A stretch of 64,000 nucleotides of DNA from Rugosimonospora acidiphila. GTDB lineage: Bacteria > Actinomycetota > Actinomycetes > Mycobacteriales > Micromonosporaceae. Position 1 is the first letter of the stretch. Each line of letters begins with the position of its first letter. The stretch covers positions 186,001-250,000 of the forward strand of contig NZ_BAABJQ010000010.1 in NCBI RefSeq assembly GCF_039543385.1. The letters run 5' to 3'. Below are positions 28,513 to 37,872 of this stretch, in pieces. Position numbers and translations under genes: made by a program. The notes under the pieces were generated by a model. It saw nothing but the letters and a program-made list of their open reading frames with translations, searched no databases and was not told the origin of the DNA.

Positions 28513-30939
28513 GTGGCCTGGTTGGTAACGGGCGGGGCAGGATATATCGGCGCCCCGGTGGTGCGCGCGCTGCTGAACAGTGGCCGCCCGGTCGTCGTAC
28601 TGGACGACCTGTCCTCCGGCGACCTCGGCACGGTACCGCCGGAGGTACCGCTGGTGCGGGCGTCCGTGGGAGACAGCGCGGCGGTTCGGCACGCCCTGGC
28701 GGAGTATGACGTCACCGGCGTCATCCACCTGGCCGGTCGCAAGTCGGTGGTGGAATCGCTGGCCCGGCCGCTGACCTACTACCAGCAGAACGTGGGCGGG
28801 ACCCAGGCACTGATCGAGGCCATGGCCGAGGCGGGCATCGAGAAGATCGTGTTCTCGTCGAGCGCCGCGGTCTACGGCAACCCCGAGTGCGACGTGGTCG
28901 GCGAGGACGCGGAGCTGCAGCCGCTCAACCCGTACGGTGCCACCAAGCTGGTCTGTGAATGGATCATGATGGAGGCGGCCCGGGTGCACGGACTCCGGCC
29001 GCTGGTTCTGCGGTACTTCAACGTGGCCGGAGCGTCGATGATCGGTCGCCCTCGACCGTCGGACATCGGGCTGGTCGGGCGCGCGGTCGATTCGGTCGCA
29101 CGAGGGGCGCAACCGGTCGTGTACGGCCGTGACTACCCGACACCCGACGGTTCCTGCATCCGGGACTTCGTCCACGTGCTGGACGTCGCCTCGGCGCACG
29201 TGGTTGCCGCCGATGCGCTGGACGCCGGGCACGAGGGCGGGGTCTACAACGTCGGCTGCGGCATCGGCTACTCGGTCGGGCAGGTGTTTGACCAGATCCG
29301 GGAGGTCACCGGGGTCCGTTTCGAGGAGGAGGCCCGGCCCCGGCGCGGTGGCGACCCGGTGCGGGTGGTCGCGTCCATCGAGAAGATCGGCCGGGAACTG
29401 GGCTGGCGGCCCAGCCACGACCTGTCGGGGATCGTACGCAGTCAGTGGCAGGCGGCCCTGGGAGCCGCGCACCTCGGGGCGGCGCCGCAGGCCCGACCGC
29501 TTCCGTTGGAGCGACGCGGGGCGCGCAGGCGTTCGGCGACCGAGCGAGCCGCCGCGGGGTCGGCGGGCCCGGGCGCCGGGTTCGCGACGGCCGAGCGCGC
29601 GGGCGCGGGGCTGGCGGGTGACGGGCCAGCGGGTAGCCGGCCGCCGGCCGCCGGCGAGTCGATGGCCGGTCGGGTGCCGGCGGGTACCGGTGGGCGAGAC
29701 GGAAAGGACGCGAAAACGGACGACAAGGAACGATCGGAGCAACTGGCGACTCGTGCGGACGAACGACCCGCGCGCATCCAGGTGATCTCGGCCAGCATCG
29801 GTGCCGGGCACGACGGCGCGGCGCGGGAACTGGCCGGCCGGCTGTCGGAACGCGGGTTCCAGGTCGAGTGCATGGACCTGATTTCGGTCTTTCCCGGTTG
29901 GCTGGGGCCGTTCCTGCGCGCCATGTACCGCCGCATGCTCACCAGGCGGCCGAGGCTGTACGACTCGCTGTTCCGGATCGCCTGCACCTTCAACGGTGCG
30001 GCGCCCATCACCCGGGCGCTGCTGCGCCCGATGCGGCGCCGGTTGCTGCGCCGGCTGCCCCCCGATGCCCGGGCGGTGGTCTCCACCTTTCCGCTCGGCG
30101 GACAGATACTCGGGCCGCTGCGCCGCAGTAAGCGCCTCACGGTACCGGCGATCACGTACCTGACCGACTTCGGCGTGCACCCGATCTGGGTGGCGCCGGG
30201 CGTCGACATGCACTGCGCGGCGCATGAGGTGACCCGCGTCCAGGCACGCGACCTGGGGGCCGGGGACACCAGGGTGGTCGGCCGGCTGGTGTCGCCGCTG
30301 TTCCGCCCGGCATCGGCCGAGGCGAAGCGGGAGGCGCGGGAACGTCTCGGGCTGCCGGCGTCCGGACGGTACGCGCTGCTGGTGGCCGGCTCGTGGGGCG
30401 TGGGCGAACTGGTGGCGACGGCGGCCGAGGTCGCCGGCAGCGGGGCCGCGGTACCGGTGGTGGTGTGCGGCGACAACGCCGAGATGTACCAGGCGGCGTG
30501 CCAGCAGGGCGTCGGTCACGTGTTCGGTTGGGTGGACGACATGCTCGGCATGCTGCACGCGGTCGATGTGCTGGTCGAGAACGCGGGTGGGCTGACCGCC
30601 CTGGAGGCGATGGCGTGCGGGGTGCCGGTGGCCACCTACCGCGCGATACCGGGGCACGGTACGCAGAACGCGGAGGCCATGGTTCTCGCCGGGGTGACCC
30701 ACTGGATCCACAGCCGTGAGGCGCTGGGTCCGGCGCTGACCGAGTTGATCGACGGGGGAGTGGGCCTGCAGCAGTGCCAGGCCGCGCTGGCCCTGTTCGA
30801 ATCCGATCCGGCGACCGTGGTCGCGGATCTCGCGAAGGCCGGATTCGCCGAGCACAGCGGGTTCGCCGAACCGAACAGGTTCGCCGGGCAGAGTGAGTTC
30901 GCCGGGCGAGGCGGTGGTGGCGAAGGGCCTGCCGCGTGA
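28513..30939 (+). CDS. UDP-glucose 4-epimerase fused to an MGDG-synthase-like GT28 glycosyltransferase
   Basis: An 808-aa two-enzyme fusion, GTG 28,513. Residues 1-325 are GalE: WLVTGGAGYIG, SSSAAVYG, catalytic Tyr-x-x-x-Lys in NPYGATK, and RDFVHVLDVASAH. A 90-residue Ala/Gly/Arg linker follows. Residues about 415-775 are a GT28/MurG-fold transferase: ISASIGAGHDGAARELAG, VVSTFPLGGQILG, YLTDFGVHPIWV (the D-F-x-x-H-x-x-W type element of MGDG synthases), and NAGGLTALEAMACGVPV (nucleotide-sugar binding). GalE would supply UDP-Gal to the attached transferase, which could galactosylate diacylglycerol. The gene is coupled by GTGA overlap to the next. Acceptor and sugar are inferred. Confidence 0.88.
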   Translation: MAWLVTGGAGYIGAPVVRALLNSGRPVVVLDDLSSGDLGTVPPEVPLVRASVGDSAAVRHALAEYDVTGVIHLAGRKSVVESLARPLTYYQQNVGGTQALIEAMAEAGIEKIVFSSSAAVYGNPECDVVGEDAELQPLNPYGATKLVCEWIMMEAARVHGLRPLVLRYFNVAGASMIGRPRPSDIGLVGRAVDSVARGAQPVVYGRDYPTPDGSCIRDFVHVLDVASAHVVAADALDAGHEGGVYNVGCGIGYSVGQVFDQIREVTGVRFEEEARPRRGGDPVRVVASIEKIGRELGWRPSHDLSGIVRSQWQAALGAAHLGAAPQARPLPLERRGARRRSATERAAAGSAGPGAGFATAERAGAGLAGDGPAGSRPPAAGESMAGRVPAGTGGRDGKDAKTDDKERSEQLATRADERPARIQVISASIGAGHDGAARELAGRLSERGFQVECMDLISVFPGWLGPFLRAMYRRMLTRRPRLYDSLFRIACTFNGAAPITRALLRPMRRRLLRRLPPDARAVVSTFPLGGQILGPLRRSKRLTVPAITYLTDFGVHPIWVAPGVDMHCAAHEVTRVQARDLGAGDTRVVGRLVSPLFRPASAEAKREARERLGLPASGRYALLVAGSWGVGELVATAAEVAGSGAAVPVVVCGDNAEMYQAACQQGVGHVFGWVDDMLGMLHAVDVLVENAGGLTALEAMACGVPVATYRAIPGHGTQNAEAMVLAGVTHWIHSREALGPALTELIDGGVGLQQCQAALALFESDPATVVADLAKAGFAEHSGFAEPNRFAGQSEFAGRGGGGEGPAA

Positions 30940-31712
30940 CGCTGCGCCGGAGCCGGCGATCCCCGAGTACGGCCGCGGTGGCGGCACGGGTGGGCGCGGC
31001 GATCGGTGCGCTCGTGGTGGCCCACGCGGCACCGAGCGTGCTGGCGATTCCCCGGGTACGGGCGCGACTGTCGGCGCGCGTGACCGGGGTCGGTGACGGT
31101 GGCCGGATAGCGCTGACCTTTGACGACGGGCCGAACCCCGTCTCGACGCCGAGGTTCCTGGAGGCGCTGGACGAGTCGGGTGTGAAGGCCACGTTCTTCA
31201 TGCTCGGCTGCATGGCCGCCCGCGCGCCGGCGTTGAGCCGCGCCATTGTCGAGGCCGGTCACGAGGTGGCCCTGCACGGGTGGAGCCACCGCATCCTGAT
31301 GCTTCGCGGCCCCGCGGCCACGTACGCCGACCTCGCCCGGGCCCGGTCGCTGATCGCGGACCTGACCGGGCAGGAGCCCCGGTTCTTCCGGCCGCCGCAC
31401 GGCCTGTTCAGCACGCCGGCGCTGGTGGCCGCCGCGCGGTTGGAGCTGACGCCGGTGCTGTGGACCTGCTGGGGGCGGGACTGGAAGCCGCAGGCCACCC
31501 CGGAGTCGATACTGGCGAAGCTGCGGCCGGGTCTCAACGGCGGCGCCACCATCCTGTTGCACGACGCCGACGGCGACCAGGCACCGTGCGCCTGGCGGTC
31601 GACGCTGCGCGCGCTTCCGTGGGTGCTGGAGGAGTGTGCCCGGCGCGGGCTGCGGGTCGGGCCGCTGCGGGACCACGTCACCCCGACGCAACCGGCCCCG
31701 GCAACCCCGTAA
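30936..31712 (+). CDS. NodB-type polysaccharide deacetylase
   Basis: A 258-aa protein. An N-terminal hydrophobic stretch (VAARVGAAIGALVVAHAAP) may anchor it. The NodB domain has motif 1 LTFDDGPNP, motif 2 H-G-W-S-H (metal His), motif 3 RFFRPPHG, and later ILLHDADGD. Such enzymes remove acetyl groups from peptidoglycan or other glycans at the cell surface. It overlaps the GalE-GT28 gene by 4 bases, so both probably serve one glycan or glycolipid pathway. Confidence 0.9.
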   Translation: MTLRRSRRSPSTAAVAARVGAAIGALVVAHAAPSVLAIPRVRARLSARVTGVGDGGRIALTFDDGPNPVSTPRFLEALDESGVKATFFMLGCMAARAPALSRAIVEAGHEVALHGWSHRILMLRGPAATYADLARARSLIADLTGQEPRFFRPPHGLFSTPALVAAARLELTPVLWTCWGRDWKPQATPESILAKLRPGLNGGATILLHDADGDQAPCAWRSTLRALPWVLEECARRGLRVGPLRDHVTPTQPAPATP

Positions 31713-31740
31713 CGGGCGTGTGCGGACAGCCCGGAGGCGG

Positions 31741-32058
31741 GTGACCGGGTTCGCCGTCGTCGAGCGCCGCGGCGAGGCGGCGGAGATCCGCTGGGCCGCG
31801 GCAGCCGCCGGCCGCCGCGACCACGGCATCGGTACCGCGCTGATCGAACACGTGCTCGACGCGCTGCGCGACGCCGGTGTGCGGATCGCCGAGGTCAAGA
31901 CGCTGGACCCGGCGGCGGGGTACCCGCCCTACGCCGCCACCTACGCGTTCAGGAAGGCGCGCGGCTTCGTCCACGCCGACACCATCGACCCGCTCCCCGG
32001 CTGGGAACCCGGAAACCCCCGTGCCCTGCTCATCGCCGCGCTGACCGCCACGAGATAG
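31741..32058 (+). CDS. short GNAT-family acetyltransferase
   Basis: A 105-aa protein from GTG 31,741. It contains the acetyl-CoA half of a GNAT fold (EIRWAAAAAGRRDHGIGTAL with the R-x-x-G-x-G/A-like loop, then LIEHVLDALRDAG) and a C-terminal beta segment (AFRKARGFVH). The usual N-terminal helices are missing, so it is either a minimal family member or truncated. GGAGG lies close upstream. Confidence 0.65.
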   Translation: MTGFAVVERRGEAAEIRWAAAAAGRRDHGIGTALIEHVLDALRDAGVRIAEVKTLDPAAGYPPYAATYAFRKARGFVHADTIDPLPGWEPGNPRALLIAALTATR

Positions 32059-32151
32059 GACGGGTCGAGACGCCCCGGTCACCGCCGCTGGCGCCCGGCT
32101 ACTACCCTGACGCAGCCGTTGAAGGGACGCCGCAATCGGGATCGGTTGGGA

Positions 32152-34320
32152 ATGCAGGGGTCGGGCGTGAACCAGGAAACGAGCGTGGACCAGGGGCCGG
32201 GCGGGGACCGGGACGCGGAGATCGCCGAGGAGCAGACGTACTTCGACGCCGCCGCCGGATTCCGCGAGCGCAAGCTCGCCGGGCTGGGTGACCTGGCCCT
32301 GGCGACCGCGCACCGGGGCGCCGCCAAGCCGATGAGGCAGCACATCGAGCAGGCCCGCCAGGCGATCGGCCAGGCGGGCGAGGCGGTGGCGTACGGCCGG
32401 ATCGACGGCGAGTCCGGCGAGGTGCTGTACGTCGGCCCACACCTCATCAGGGACGATGACTCCGAGGTGCTGGTCGTCAACTGGCGGGCGACCGCCGCGG
32501 CGCCCTACTTCGCCGCGAGCCACGCCGACCCGCGCGGCGTGCGCCGCAAGCGAGTGTTCGAGTGCACCGGCAACACCATCCAGTCGTTCACCGACGTGGT
32601 CTTCGCGGAGATAGCCGCGACCGTGGACGACTACCTGCTCGGCGAGCTGGACCGGGCGCGCACCGGCCAGATGCGTGACATCGTCGCGACGATCCAGGCC
32701 GCCCAGTACGACCTCATCCGCGCGCCGCTGGACCAGGTGCTCATCGTCGACGGCGGGCCCGGTACCGGAAAGACCGCGGTGGCCCTGCACCGGGTGTCCT
32801 GGCTGCTGTTCCAACACCCCGACCGGCTCGACGCCGACAGCGTCCTCGTCGTCGGGCCGCACCCGACATTCATCCGCTACATCGGGCGGGTGCTGCCCGA
32901 ACTCGGCGACACGCAGGTGCGCATGGCTGATGTCGGCCGGCTGGCACCGGACGTCCACCGTGGACGGAACGAGCCGGAGGAGCTGGCCGGACTCAAGGGC
33001 GAGGCGCGGATGGCGGGACTGCTGGCCCGAGCCCTGGACGCCCGGATCGGCGCGCCCGAACCGGCCGAGCGGCTGCTGATCGGCGGACGGTTCGTCACCC
33101 TGCCGGGCGCCGACGTGGCCGAGGCGGTCTCGGCCTGCCGTGCGGCCATCGGACCGTACACGCAACGCCGTCAGTTGCTGCGGGACCGACTGGTCGCGCT
33201 CGTCCTCGCGCGTACCGGCGTGGATTCGGGCGGCGACCCGGCACTGGCCAACCTCGCTGAGCGGCTGTGGCCGCAGCAGTCCGCCCCGGCGTTCCTGCGC
33301 GACCTGTTCGGATCCCGGCAGCGGCTGCGCACCGCCGCCGGTGACGAGTTCACCGAGGCGGAGACCGCGTCGCTGGTACGCCGGGGAGCGGATCGGCTGT
33401 CCCAGGAGGTCTGGTCGGCGGCCGACCTGCCGCTGCTGGATGAGTTGGACCATCTGATCAATGGTCCGAAGGACCGTTACGGTCACGTGGTGGTGGACGA
33501 GGCGCAGGACCTGTCGCCGATGCAGCTGCGCAGCGTGGGGCGTCGCAGCACCACGGGTTCGCTGACCCTGGTGGGCGACATCGCGCAGTCGACCGGGCCG
33601 TGGGCCCGCGACGACTGGGCGGAGGTGACGCGTCACCTGCCCGATCGGCTTCCGACCGCGGTCGCCGAGCTGCGCTACGGGTACCGGGTGCCGCGCCAGC
33701 TGTACCGGTACGCGGCGCGGCTGCTGCCGGTCGCGGCGCCGGGGGCCAGGCCGCCGGAGGTGGTACGCGACGGTCCCGCGGAGCCGGGAATCCACCGGGT
33801 CGGCCTCAGCGAGCGGGCCGGCCGGACGGTCGCACTGGCCATGCGGCACTCGGCCGCCGGCCTGTTCGTCGGTATCGTCTGCCCGCCCCGCTGCCGGCGG
33901 GAGACCGAGGCGGCACTGGCTGAGAACGGGGTCGAGTGGAGCAGCGCCGACCGGGGCGAGTTGGGCGCCGCGGTCAACCTGGTGAGCCCACGGGAGGCGA
34001 AGGGCCTGGAGTTCGACGCGGTCATCGTGGTGGAGCCCGAGCAGATCGTGGCCGGCGACGAGCGCGGGCACCGGATGCTCTACGTCGCGCTCACCAGGGC
34101 CACCCGCCACCTCGACATCGTGTGCGTCGGCGAGCCGCTTCCGCTGTCGGTACCCGCGTCGGCCCCCACCACCCGGGACGGCGTAGCGGCGTTCGGGGAG
34201 CGCGACGTCCGGCGCCTCGCCGAGCACCTCGCGGGCCAGGTCCGCGGCGCGGCACCCGAGCAGGCCTGGCCCGGCATCCTGCACCGGCTCGCGGAGCTGC
34301 TCACCCCGCCGGCCGACTAG
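32152..34320 (+). CDS. HelD/HelR-type UvrD-like helicase (RNA polymerase-associated)
   Basis: About 722 aa from ATG 32,152; an in-frame TTG lies 33 bases upstream. The N-terminal AEIAEEQTYFDAAAGFRERK is the coiled helix of HelD-like proteins that reaches into the RNA polymerase channel. Helicase motifs follow: Walker A GGPGTGKTAVALH (about 217), VVDEAQDLSPMQL (Walker B), LVGDIAQSTGPWA, and REAKGLEFDAVIVVEPE with YVALTRATRHL (motifs V-VI). In actinobacteria HelD recycles stalled polymerase, and HelR displaces rifamycins. Assignment to HelD or HelR needs a tree. Confidence 0.88.
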   Translation: MQGSGVNQETSVDQGPGGDRDAEIAEEQTYFDAAAGFRERKLAGLGDLALATAHRGAAKPMRQHIEQARQAIGQAGEAVAYGRIDGESGEVLYVGPHLIRDDDSEVLVVNWRATAAAPYFAASHADPRGVRRKRVFECTGNTIQSFTDVVFAEIAATVDDYLLGELDRARTGQMRDIVATIQAAQYDLIRAPLDQVLIVDGGPGTGKTAVALHRVSWLLFQHPDRLDADSVLVVGPHPTFIRYIGRVLPELGDTQVRMADVGRLAPDVHRGRNEPEELAGLKGEARMAGLLARALDARIGAPEPAERLLIGGRFVTLPGADVAEAVSACRAAIGPYTQRRQLLRDRLVALVLARTGVDSGGDPALANLAERLWPQQSAPAFLRDLFGSRQRLRTAAGDEFTEAETASLVRRGADRLSQEVWSAADLPLLDELDHLINGPKDRYGHVVVDEAQDLSPMQLRSVGRRSTTGSLTLVGDIAQSTGPWARDDWAEVTRHLPDRLPTAVAELRYGYRVPRQLYRYAARLLPVAAPGARPPEVVRDGPAEPGIHRVGLSERAGRTVALAMRHSAAGLFVGIVCPPRCRRETEAALAENGVEWSSADRGELGAAVNLVSPREAKGLEFDAVIVVEPEQIVAGDERGHRMLYVALTRATRHLDIVCVGEPLPLSVPASAPTTRDGVAAFGERDVRRLAEHLAGQVRGAAPEQAWPGILHRLAELLTPPAD

Positions 34321-35237
34321 ACGGCGTCGCTCAGGTTCGCGCGGAAGAAGCCGGCCAGCTTGGCGATCGCCGGTGAGACGAACTCGTCCTTGTCGTAGAG
34401 GGCGACGTGGCTGGCGCCCTCGACCCAGTACTGCTCCTTGGGCTCCCCGGCGTGCTCGATGGCGTGCGTCGTCATCCACGAGGTGACGGCCTCGGTCCCG
34501 ACGATCATGAGCAGCGGACGCGGTGCGATCATCCCGACGAACTGGAACGCGTCGAATGACGCGATGCGGTCGACGCTGTTGAGGGTGAACGACTTCGCCG
34601 AGCGCTCGTGCCGCGCCCGATCGGTGCAGTAGTACTCCCATCCCTCGAAGAGGTGCTGGCCGCCGGCGCGGGCCTGCTCCTCCGTCGCCGGGAAAATCGG
34701 GAAGGTCCCGACGCCTTCGCCGTGGGCCTCGGCGGTACGCGCCGCCGCGGCGGCGTCGAGCAGGCCCTGGATGACCGACCGGTCCTGGGTGCCGTCGGCG
34801 CCCTCGCGGAACTGGCGACCCATGTCGGCGGCGCTCACCGTCGCGACGGCCCTGATGCGGTGGTCGGTCGCGGCGGCGGCGATGACGTAGCCGCCGGACG
34901 CGCAGATGCCCAGCGCGCCGATCCGGTCGGAATCGACGGCGGTCTGAGTGCTCAGGAACGAGACCGCCGCCTTGAAGTCCTCGACGCGGTGCGACGGGTC
35001 CTCGAGCCCGCGCGGCTCGCCCTCGCTCTGACCCTGATAGGCGGCGTCGAATGCGAGTGTGACGTAGCCGGCGCGGGACAACCGTTCGGCGTAGAGGCCG
35101 GCGGCCTGCTCCTTCACGCCGCTTCCGGGGTGTCCGACGACGATCGCGGGCCGGGGACCGGGGTGCCGCCCGTCGGGGGTGTAGAGGTGTCCGGCGAGAG
35201 CCAGGCCGGCGCTGTCGAACGTGACGTTCGTCTTCAT
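34317..35237 (-). CDS. dienelactone-hydrolase-like alpha/beta hydrolase
   Basis: A 306-aa protein, ATG 35,237 with GGGAGAAG upstream. Features: PAIVVGHPGSGVKEQ, LAFDAAYQGQS, nucleophile elbow GICASGGY at about residue 124, Asp in LLMIVGTEA region, and His in GASHVALYD. Proteins of this kind (YcjY/DLH-like) hydrolyse small esters. It diverges from the MmyB-type regulator at 35,419, which probably controls it. Its stop overlaps that of the helicase gene. Confidence 0.87.
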   Translation of the reverse strand: MKTNVTFDSAGLALAGHLYTPDGRHPGPRPAIVVGHPGSGVKEQAAGLYAERLSRAGYVTLAFDAAYQGQSEGEPRGLEDPSHRVEDFKAAVSFLSTQTAVDSDRIGALGICASGGYVIAAAATDHRIRAVATVSAADMGRQFREGADGTQDRSVIQGLLDAAAAARTAEAHGEGVGTFPIFPATEEQARAGGQHLFEGWEYYCTDRARHERSAKSFTLNSVDRIASFDAFQFVGMIAPRPLLMIVGTEAVTSWMTTHAIEHAGEPKEQYWVEGASHVALYDKDEFVSPAIAKLAGFFRANLSDAV

Positions 35238-35418
35238 CTGGGTCTTCTCCCTGTGATATCGCCCGGCGGAGGTGTCCGCCGGCTGCGCCCGGCGAGTGGC
35301 CGGGGGCGAATCCAAGAGTCGCCGCCGTCCCGGCCCGGGGTGAAGGGGGAATTCCTGCCGGGGTACCCGGCTTCGGGGGAAGGAATTTGCCCCCGCATCC
35401 CCGGCGCCGCTGCGGAGA

Positions 35419-36303
35419 ATGGAACCTGTGAACACGCCTCCCCCGAGTCTCGGAGACTTCCTCCGGGCCCGGCGCGCCCAGCTGACACCACGGGAGGTCG
35501 GTCTGCCCGACACCGGGTCGTTCCGGCGCGTCGAGGGGCTGCGCCGGGAAGAGGTGGCGCAGCTCGCGGCCATCAGCGTCGACTACTACACCCGCCTCGA
35601 GCGGGGCCGGGTCGAAGCGTCTGCCTCGGTGCTCGGCACCCTGGTCCGCGCACTGCGGTTGGACGAGGACCAGCAGGCGTACCTCTATGAGCTGGCCGGT
35701 AAGACGGCGGGCCGGCCGCGCCGCCGTCCGCCCCAGCGGCTCCGGCCGGCCATGCGGCGCCTGCTCGACCAGCTCACCGAGACCCCGGCCATGGTGCTCG
35801 GACGGCGCATGGACATCCTCGCGTGGAACGCCAGCGCCGCCGCCCTGTTCACCGACTTCTCGAGGATCCCCGCGAACCGCCGCAACTACGTTCGCCTGCT
35901 CTTCACCGATCCCGCCATGCGAGCGCTGCACACCGACTGGGAGAACGCCGCCCGCACCGGCGTGGCCTCGCTGCGCATGGAGGCCGCCAGAGACCCCGAA
36001 GACCCCGACCTCGCCGTGCTGGTCGGTGAGCTATCGACGCGGGACCCTGATTTCCGCACCTGGTGGGCCTCCCACCAGGTCTCCAGCAGCAGCGCCGGCA
36101 CGAAGCGCTACCGGCACCCCATCATGGGCGAGCTCACCCTCGACTGCGACGTGTGGGACAGCCCCGACGGCAGCGGGCAGCGCCTCATGGTGTTGACCGC
36201 CGAGCCCGGCACCCCCGCACACCAGGCCCTGGGCATTCTCGCCTCCTGGACCGCTGGAGCGCCGGATGGCGGGGTCAGCCCCGGGCCGGCGCCGGGCGGC
36301 TGA
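35419..36303 (+). CDS. XRE-family regulator with MmyB ligand domain
   Basis: A 294-aa protein, start 35,419 (MEPVNTPPPSLGDFLRARRA). Residues about 10-85 form the XRE HTH (VEGLRREEVAQLAAISVDYY, TRLERGRVEAS). Residues about 105-270 form the MmyB-like domain (PAMVLGRRMDILAWNASAAA, FTDFSRIPANRRNYVRLLF, LDCDVWDSPDG). In actinomycetes these pairs of MmyB-type regulator and divergent oxidoreductase or hydrolase are frequent; fatty acids have been proposed as ligands. It probably regulates the divergent hydrolase. Confidence 0.9.
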   Translation: MEPVNTPPPSLGDFLRARRAQLTPREVGLPDTGSFRRVEGLRREEVAQLAAISVDYYTRLERGRVEASASVLGTLVRALRLDEDQQAYLYELAGKTAGRPRRRPPQRLRPAMRRLLDQLTETPAMVLGRRMDILAWNASAAALFTDFSRIPANRRNYVRLLFTDPAMRALHTDWENAARTGVASLRMEAARDPEDPDLAVLVGELSTRDPDFRTWWASHQVSSSSAGTKRYRHPIMGELTLDCDVWDSPDGSGQRLMVLTAEPGTPAHQALGILASWTAGAPDGGVSPGPAPGG

Positions 36304-36700
36304 TGGACTCGGAGTCCAGCCGGTGGCCGACCGTCCACTCCACGATGGTGCTGGTCACCTGAGCCTTGGCGGCCTTGCTCGGCACCGCGATGCCCAACTC
36401 CTTCGCCAGCGCCCGCAGCTGCGCCACGGTCAGCTTCAGCTCGTCGACGTACCGGATGCCGGACGCGCGGTCCCCGATCCCCGACAGGTACTCCCGGACC
36501 CGCTGCACGCTCACGGTCGGCGCCGCCGTCGCGCGGCTCGTTCCCGCACCGCGAGCCGCCACCCGGCCACCCTTCGGCACCAGTTCCAGCTTCGCGCTGC
36601 CCTCGGCGAGGTCCGCCAGCTGGTCGGCCGGGAGCCTGCGGATGAACTCCGCCACCTTGAGCAGGACGAGATGGGTGAGGTCGGCCGGGTCGGTTGTCAC
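36275..36700 (-). CDS. small partner protein of the ParA-like ATPase
   Basis: A 141-aa protein from GTG 36,700 with AGGGAG upstream, whose ribosome site overlaps the ParA stop region. N-terminal part is helical (LTHLVLLKVAEFIRRLPADQ, LADLAEGSAKLELV), followed by a basic Ala/Arg linker and a C-terminal Rho-N/SAP-like helical module (VREYLSGI, LKLTVAQLRALAKELGIAVP, KAAKAQVTSTIVEW). Such modules often bind nucleic acid. It is not a standard ParB. Operon with the ParA-like gene 9 bases upstream. Confidence 0.75.
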   Translation of the reverse strand: MTTDPADLTHLVLLKVAEFIRRLPADQLADLAEGSAKLELVPKGGRVAARGAGTSRATAAPTVSVQRVREYLSGIGDRASGIRYVDELKLTVAQLRALAKELGIAVPSKAAKAQVTSTIVEWTVGHRLDSESISRPAPARG

Positions 36701-36709
36701 GGGTACTCC

Positions 36710-37633
36710 CTAGATCCGGATCTTCGCGACGAATTCGCTGGTGAGCTGCTGCAGTTCGTACTGGACGTTGGGGTTCGCGTCGGGCGCGAGGACCGCCGGG
36801 ATGCCGTCCGATCCGGCGGTGCCGAAGAGGGTCTTGTTTTCCCTGAGCGTCTGGTTGAACACGGGAACCTCGATCGTTCCCGGCTGAGCCACATAGTTGC
36901 GCTGGGCCAGGATCGGGCCGGAGCTACTGTACTGGATCATATTGAAGACGACGCCCAGAATAGTAGGGTTGATCGAGGCGGCCTCCGAGCCGGCCACCCG
37001 GTTGTAGTCGCGCACCAGCTCGGACAGCTTGCGACGAAGGTAGTCGATGCCCAGCGTGGAGAGGTAGTCGGGCCGGGCCGGCACCAGGATGTGCTCGCTG
37101 GCCACGATTCCGGTACGGGTCACCATGGTGAAGTTGGGCGCGCAGTCCACCAGTACGGCGTCGTACTCGTCGAACGCCTCGTGCTCCAGCGCCTCGGCGA
37201 GCGCCCGGTGCAGCTTCAGATAGCGAGGGCTGCCGTGCTGGAAGCGCGATCCCCCCAGGTCGGCCGCGAAGTCCAGATCGACGTCGATCAGCCCGAGGTG
37301 CGACGCGATGAGGTCCAGGCGGCCGGTGCCGTGCCGGCCGATGACGTCATTGACGATCTGCGGGGTCAGCACGTACCTGTGCAGCGTCCGCACCCTGTCG
37401 TCCCCGGCGTCGTCCTCCAGCACCGAGCCGAACCACTGCAGGATCGTCCGGCCGTCGGCCAGCTCCTCCTCCCAGTATCGCGGCCGGTAGAAGGAGAACG
37501 TCAGGCTGGCCTGGGGATCCAGGTCGATCAGCAGTACCCGGCGGCCGCGCGAGGCGAGTTCCGCCCCGATATTGGCCACGATGGTGGTTTTCCCGACGCC
37601 GCCCTTGTAATTGATCACCGAGACTACGGTCAT
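36710..37633 (-). CDS. ParA-family ATPase (orphan)
   Basis: A 307-aa protein. Deviant Walker A INYKGGVGKTTIVANIGAEL with signature Lys, Walker A' VLLIDLDPQASLTF, Walker B YDAVLVDCAPNFTM. Residues 75-130 carry an insertion relative to minimal ParA. No ParB or parS-like site is near; the coupled partner is the small helical protein downstream. This type of two-gene unit is more typical of positioning systems for membrane or protein cargo, or of mobile elements, than of chromosome segregation. Confidence 0.88.
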   Translation of the reverse strand: MTVVSVINYKGGVGKTTIVANIGAELASRGRRVLLIDLDPQASLTFSFYRPRYWEEELADGRTILQWFGSVLEDDAGDDRVRTLHRYVLTPQIVNDVIGRHGTGRLDLIASHLGLIDVDLDFAADLGGSRFQHGSPRYLKLHRALAEALEHEAFDEYDAVLVDCAPNFTMVTRTGIVASEHILVPARPDYLSTLGIDYLRRKLSELVRDYNRVAGSEAASINPTILGVVFNMIQYSSSGPILAQRNYVAQPGTIEVPVFNQTLRENKTLFGTAGSDGIPAVLAPDANPNVQYELQQLTSEFVAKIRI

Positions 37634-37872
37634 CGCGCACCCCGTACCGGTGCTCCGCCAACCCCAGGCATGCCCAGCAGCATGCCACGTCCGGGGCGGC
37701 GGCGGCGTCGGCCGGTGCGGGGAGAGGACCTGGCCACAACGGCAGTCGCGCGGGCGGCATTGGCAACTTTATGAGGTCGACCAGGTACCTTGTGCTAGGT
37801 CCGCCTGGCCTTGGCCCGGCGGACGCCACTCATTGAAGCCCCACCGAACTTTCCTGCAGGGAGCGATGTCCA

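Noticed and set aside
31678..35931. Open minus-strand frame of over 1,400 codons
   Set aside because: It runs antisense through the helicase and regulator genes and in another frame over the hydrolase; no domain is visible and composition is artefactual.
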